Of a stretch of DNA of 9,862 bases, positions 6,783-9,862 are shown one piece after another. Numbering within the stretch: the first letter of the stretch is position 1; every line of letters begins with the position of its first letter. This stretch comes from an uncultured Bacteroidales bacterium (GTDB lineage: Bacteria; Bacteroidota; Bacteroidia; Bacteroidales; Marinilabiliaceae). The translations under genes were made by a program, and so were the position numbers. The DNA is taken from assembly GCA_934725785.1 (NCBI GenBank), contig CAKVCS010000031.1:1-9862 (forward strand). Reading direction: 5' to 3'. The notes under the pieces are model-generated. The model searched no databases and was not told where the DNA came from. It worked only from the letters and a program-made list of their open reading frames with translations.

Positions 6783-8279
6783 ATGGCGGATATTACAGAA
6801 AATGCCTTAAGGCGCATCGAGGACGAGGTGCAGTCAAAGTGGTTCTTCTCCGAGCCGGCGCTCCACACCATGGTGTGTACCCACGAGTTTGTGCCAAACG
6901 CCGACATCCAAGTCCCGTTCCGATGCGGGCGCGGGCGTATTGAATTCAACCCGTCATTGGTGCTCGGCGAGTCCAAGCAGCGGCTCGAGGAGTATTTGCG
7001 GGCCGAGGTGATCCGCATAATGCTCAAGCACCCCTACGAGCGCCAGCCCGACGCCTCGCCAAGGATACGCCTCAAGGCCAGCAATATGGTCCTGACGCAG
7101 CATTACAACTTCCGCAACATCAAGCTGGACAGTCCATCCGACGACCGCCTGCCATACGATAAGTATTTCGAGTGGTACGCCAAGCGGCTCAAGGCGGCCG
7201 AGCAAGAAAATAAAATGAACGCGCCTGGCGCGCCTGGTGGCGGTGAAGGCAATGGAAGTGGCGAGGGCGAAGACCCGAAAACCAACAAGACGGCGGACAA
7301 CTCGACCCCAAGCGACGCAGAACACGACGGACACAAGCGGCCATCGCCTGCTGGCCGGAATGGCGGGGCTGGTGGCGGCACTGGCAGCGGGGACGCTCCG
7401 GCTGGCGATGGCGGGGCTGAGGCCGCCCCTCGCGGGGCCGGCGGTGGCTCGGGCTCCGCGGCCGGCGGGATGGCCGATGGCGCTAATCCCGATTCGTCCA
7501 GGTGGTCGGAAAAGGAGTCTCATGACGGCTCTGGCTCGTCGGGCGAAACCGACAGGCAAGACGAGATGGCGGCAGACGGCGAGGCGGGCGCACCCCCCTC
7601 GCCACTCAGCGCGGCCGATTGCCAGGCCGAGCTCTGGGAGGAGGATCAGCTCCGCCAGTGCGCGATAAACGAGAAGATTGAGGCCATCAGGGAGTGGGGC
7701 TCGGTTCCCGGGAGTCTTGTCGAGGCCATCATATCGTCCACGAGGCCAAAACTCGACTACCGCAAGGTGCTGTCCGGCTTCCGCGCCTCGGTGATATCAT
7801 CGCGCAGGAGCCTCACGCGCATGAAGCCCAACCGCCGCACCGACTTTCAGAATATGGGGTCGATCTACAGGCTCAGGTCCAGCATCCTTGTGGCTGTCGA
7901 CACGAGCGGTTCGGTCTCCTCCTCTTGCCTGTCGCTCTTCCTGGGCACGGTTAACAAGTTTTTCCGATATGGCGTGGAGAGTGTGGATCTCATCATGTTC
8001 GACTCTCAAGTGCGAGGCGAGCCTGTCCCGCTCAAGAGGGCGAGGCCTTCGCTCCGCATGTCCGGCCGTGGCGGCACGGACTACCAGCCCGTGTTCGATT
8101 TTATGAGGGACGGCAAGTCCTACGACGGCCTCATAGTCCTGACCGATGGCTACGCGCCACCGCCCGTGGCCCATGGCAGGCGGCCCAAGGTCGTGTGGGT
8201 CCTGACGTCCAAAGCCGATTATGACGACAACGCCGAGGCCCTCTCGCATCTCGGCCGGTGCTGTTACTTAGAGGAGTGA
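6783..8279 (+). CDS. DUF2201-type VWA protein with degenerate metallopeptidase-like domain
   Basis: This 498-residue cytoplasmic protein has three parts. Residues 1-140 resemble the DUF2201 N-terminal putative metallopeptidase domain: FNPSLV (56-61), a helix ending AEVIRIMLKH (74-83), and LPYDKYFEWYAKRL (123-136). Where HExxH is expected the sequence is A74-E75-V-I-R78, so two metal ligands look lost although H83 remains. Residues about 146-276 are a Gly/Ala/Ser/Asp-rich, probably disordered linker. Residues about 365-498 are the VWA domain with an intact metal-ion-dependent adhesion site (MIDAS): D373-T-S375-G-S377, T432 in GRGGTD and D455 in LTDG. VWA proteins of this kind partner MoxR ATPases and bind clients through the metal site. 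The ATG at 6783 is 23 nt after the ATPase stop. It is the last gene of the unit; 161 bp separate it from purD, which has its own promoter candidate. Confidence 0.9.
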   Translation: MADITENALRRIEDEVQSKWFFSEPALHTMVCTHEFVPNADIQVPFRCGRGRIEFNPSLVLGESKQRLEEYLRAEVIRIMLKHPYERQPDASPRIRLKASNMVLTQHYNFRNIKLDSPSDDRLPYDKYFEWYAKRLKAAEQENKMNAPGAPGGGEGNGSGEGEDPKTNKTADNSTPSDAEHDGHKRPSPAGRNGGAGGGTGSGDAPAGDGGAEAAPRGAGGGSGSAAGGMADGANPDSSRWSEKESHDGSGSSGETDRQDEMAADGEAGAPPSPLSAADCQAELWEEDQLRQCAINEKIEAIREWGSVPGSLVEAIISSTRPKLDYRKVLSGFRASVISSRRSLTRMKPNRRTDFQNMGSIYRLRSSILVAVDTSGSVSSSCLSLFLGTVNKFFRYGVESVDLIMFDSQVRGEPVPLKRARPSLRMSGRGGTDYQPVFDFMRDGKSYDGLIVLTDGYAPPPVAHGRRPKVVWVLTSKADYDDNAEALSHLGRCCYLEE

Positions 8280-8285
8280 CGCCAG

Positions 8286-8338
8286 CCGTCTGTCTACGGT
8301 CGGTGAGAGACGGGGCGGGCGCCATATGTCGCTTTTTT
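8286..8338 (+). terminator. possible weak terminator after the VWA gene
   Basis: CCGTCT (8286-8291) and AGACGG (8308-8313) can pair 7 nt after the stop at 8279, around a 16-nt loop, and a run of six T stands at 8333-8338. The 19 nt between stem and T-run makes this an unconvincing intrinsic terminator. Read-through into purD is possible. Confidence 0.25.
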
Positions 8339-8374
8339 GTGGCGCGAGGCTCGTCCCGTGCGTCCCATTTTTCA

Positions 8375-8382
8375 TAACTTTG
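8375..8382 (+). promoter_or_regulatory. Bacteroidota -7 box (TAACTTTG) for purD
   Basis: TAACTTTG matches TAnnTTTG exactly and predicts a start near 8386-8390, with a leader of about 50 nt before the TTG at 8441. No TTTG occurs at the usual -33 spacing; the closest, at 8336-8339, is 35 nt away. This separates purD transcriptionally, at least in part, from the MoxR-VWA unit. Confidence 0.6.
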
Positions 8383-8390
8383 CGCTGCCC

Positions 8391-8404
8391 GCCCGCGAGC
8401 GGGC
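8391..8404 (+). promoter_or_regulatory. GC stem-loop at the 5' end of the purD leader
   Basis: GCCCG (8391-8395) pairs with CGGGC (8400-8404) around the tetraloop CGAG. It would fall almost at the 5' end of the predicted purD mRNA, mirroring the GC hairpin in the leader of the DUF2723 gene. A role in mRNA stability is possible. I see no purine riboswitch in this short leader. Confidence 0.35.
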
Positions 8405-8440
8405 CTACTCTTAGTCTTACAGAAATAACACACACAGGCC

Positions 8441-9742
8441 TTGAATATCCTCCTTATCGGTTCCGGCGGCCGCGAAAACGCCATAGCATGGAAGCTCAAG
8501 CAGAGCCCTTCACTTGACAAACTCTTCATTGCGCCGGGCAATGCGGGCACGGCGCCGCTCGGGCAGAATGTGTCCCTCGACCCCAATGACCATGCGGCTG
8601 TGTGCGACTTCATCGTGTCCAGCAATGTCGACATGGTCGTCGCTGGTCCCGAGGAGCCACTCGTCCGCGGGCTCCATGACGCCATTCTCGCCGACCCGCG
8701 CACGGCCTCCGTCCCCGTCATCGGGCCGCAGGCCCACGGGGCCAAGCTCGAGGGCAGCAAAGATTTCGCCAAGGCCTTCATGATGCGCCACGGCATCCCG
8801 ACGGCGCGCTACCGCAGTTTCACCTCGGCCAACGCGGCAGAGGGTGAGGTCTTCCTGGAGGAGCTGCGTCCGCCATACGTTCTCAAGGCCGACGGCCTCG
8901 CTGCGGGCAAGGGCGTTCTGATCGTTGAGGACCTCGCCGAGGCCAAGAAGGAGCTGCGGGCAATGCTCGGCGGCATGTTCGGCTCAGCCTCCGCCACTGT
9001 CGTCATTGAGGAGTTCCTCTCGGGCGTGGAGCTGTCAGTCTTCGCCCTTACCGACGGCAAAGGCTACGTCCTCTTGCCCGAGGCTAAGGACTACAAGCGC
9101 ATCCGCGACAACGACGAGGGCCCGAACACTGGCGGCATGGGCGCCGTGTCGCCAGTCCCATTCGCCGACAGCGCCTTCATGGCCAAAGTCGAGGAGCGGA
9201 TAGTCCGCCCAACGGTCGACGGGTTGCGCAAGGATGGCATACCATATAAGGGTTTCATCTTCTTCGGCCTTATAAACTGTGGTGGCGAGCCGTTCGTCAT
9301 AGAGTACAACGTCCGCATGGGCGACCCGGAGACAGAGGTCGTCATGCCGCGCCTCCAGTCCGACCTTGTCGAGCTTTTCCGCGCCACCGCCGAGGGCAGG
9401 CTCTCCGCCGAGACGGTCAAGATTGACCCGCGCGTCTGCACGACGGTCATGCTCGTCTCGGGGGGCTATCCCGGCTCATACGCCAAGGGGCTGCCTATGA
9501 CGGGCTTCGGCAGCGTGGATTCTGACTCCATCCTCTTCCACGCCGGGACAAGGCAGGCAGATGGCGACGTCGTCACCAATGGCGGGCGCGTCATTGCCGT
9601 GTCATCCCTCGCCGAGGACATTGAGGGCGCCCTCGCGCGCTCATACCGCAACGCTGAGAAGATCAAGTTCGACGGCCGTTTCTTCCGCCACGACATTGGT
9701 CAGGACATGATAAAGATCCGCGACCAGCGCGCCGCCAAGTAA
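8441..9742 (+). CDS. purD: phosphoribosylamine--glycine ligase (GAR synthetase)
   Basis: PurD joins 5-phosphoribosylamine and glycine using ATP to make glycinamide ribonucleotide (GAR), the second step of de novo purine synthesis, in the cytoplasm. The 433-residue length is normal. The N-terminal block NILLIGSGGRENAIAWK (2-18) is followed by the ATP-grasp domain: VLKADGLAAGKGVLI (about 147-161), VVIEEFLSGVELS (187-199), LPEAKDYKRIRDNDEGPNTG (212-231) and GGMGAVSPVPF (231-241). The family signature RMGDPETE and a C-terminal lid domain follow. The start is TTG at 8441: the frame is closed by TAA at 8426-8428 and no ATG or GTG precedes the conserved block. Residue 13 is Asn where most PurD proteins have His (GGREH). 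No Shine-Dalgarno is visible. A membrane-protein gene starts 13 nt after the stop. Confidence 0.97.
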   Translation: MNILLIGSGGRENAIAWKLKQSPSLDKLFIAPGNAGTAPLGQNVSLDPNDHAAVCDFIVSSNVDMVVAGPEEPLVRGLHDAILADPRTASVPVIGPQAHGAKLEGSKDFAKAFMMRHGIPTARYRSFTSANAAEGEVFLEELRPPYVLKADGLAAGKGVLIVEDLAEAKKELRAMLGGMFGSASATVVIEEFLSGVELSVFALTDGKGYVLLPEAKDYKRIRDNDEGPNTGGMGAVSPVPFADSAFMAKVEERIVRPTVDGLRKDGIPYKGFIFFGLINCGGEPFVIEYNVRMGDPETEVVMPRLQSDLVELFRATAEGRLSAETVKIDPRVCTTVMLVSGGYPGSYAKGLPMTGFGSVDSDSILFHAGTRQADGDVVTNGGRVIAVSSLAEDIEGALARSYRNAEKIKFDGRFFRHDIGQDMIKIRDQRAAK

Positions 9743-9755
9743 CGCGAGCGCCCCG

Positions 9756-9862
9756 ATGATTGTCCGTTTCTTCTCGCGTGGCAGCCTGCTGGCCAATCTG
9801 GCCGTCCTCGCCCTGCTCGTTCTGCTCAGGCTCAGGCTCATCCTTCATCCTGAGTTCTACGT
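9756..9862 (+). CDS. membrane protein, N-terminal fragment (3' end outside window)
   Basis: ATG at 9756, 13 nt after the purD stop, opens 35 codons that run off the window. The peptide begins MIVRFFSRGSLLANLAV and continues with a strongly hydrophobic leucine-rich stretch (about residues 11-24, then RLRLIL), consistent with a first transmembrane helix preceded by a short basic N-terminus. The spacing implies co-transcription with purD. From memory, a DUF6427-type membrane protein often lies beside purD in Bacteroidota, and the start resembles that family, but too little is visible to assign it. Confidence 0.6.
   Translation, partial: MIVRFFSRGSLLANLAVLALLVLLRLRLILHPEFY

Noticed and set aside
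7002..7031. Calling the VWA protein an active zinc peptidase
   Set aside because: The HExxH site reads AExxR, so metal binding as in active enzymes is unlikely.
4837..8279. Reading the unit as a MoxR-VWA ternary anti-phage conflict system
   Set aside because: No effector domain (nuclease, protease, pore-former) or typical VMAP-type component is visible, and the flanks are housekeeping genes. A core chaperone role fits as well or better.
8319..8345. GCGCCA / TGGCGC inverted repeat around the T-run as a hairpin
   Set aside because: The loop is 15 nt and contains the T6 tract itself, so it does not form a proper intrinsic terminator.

Overview
The window looks like chromosomal DNA from a GC-rich member of the Bacteroidales (Bacteroidota). 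Three things point there. It carries a full-length DUF2723/GT117-type membrane protein with the TTEASASFWDCGEF and HPPGAP motifs, a family I know mainly from this phylum. Its PurD has the Bacteroidota-style 'VRMGDPETE' signature. All three promoter candidates fit the Bacteroidota -7 consensus TAnnTTTG, and the starts lack convincing Shine-Dalgarno sequences. I cannot fix the genus. No tRNA, rRNA, CRISPR array, transposase or phage gene was seen.

Layout, left to right. (1) 1-1095 (+): the C-terminal part of a C69-family dipeptidase, cut by the window edge. (2) 1096-1448: 353 bp without a gene, with several small hairpins and a perfect 15-bp stem that should terminate the next gene. (3) 1449-4571 (-): a 1040-residue polytopic DUF2723 protein, probable GT-C type protein O-glycosyltransferase. 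(4) 4572-4836: a divergent promoter region with one -7 box per direction and a 12-bp palindrome overlapping the rightward one. (5) 4837-8279 (+): a tight three-gene unit, made of an unrecognised 277-residue protein, a MoxR-type AAA+ ATPase and a DUF2201-type von Willebrand factor A (VWA) protein. (6) 8280-8440: an intergenic region with the purD promoter. (7) 8441-9742 (+): purD, started by TTG. (8) 9756 onward (+): the first 35 codons of a membrane protein that probably shares the purD transcript.

The most interesting part is region 5. MoxR ATPases usually work with VWA partners as chaperone-like machines that remodel or activate a client. Here the ATPase has its expected catalytic motifs and the VWA domain has an intact metal-ion-dependent adhesion site (MIDAS). 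The N-terminal metallopeptidase-like domain of the VWA protein appears to have lost its HExxH zinc site. The first gene of the unit has no family I can name and may be the client or adaptor. The palindrome at the promoter suggests dedicated regulation. Everything else is ordinary housekeeping or envelope function: peptide breakdown, protein glycosylation and purine synthesis.
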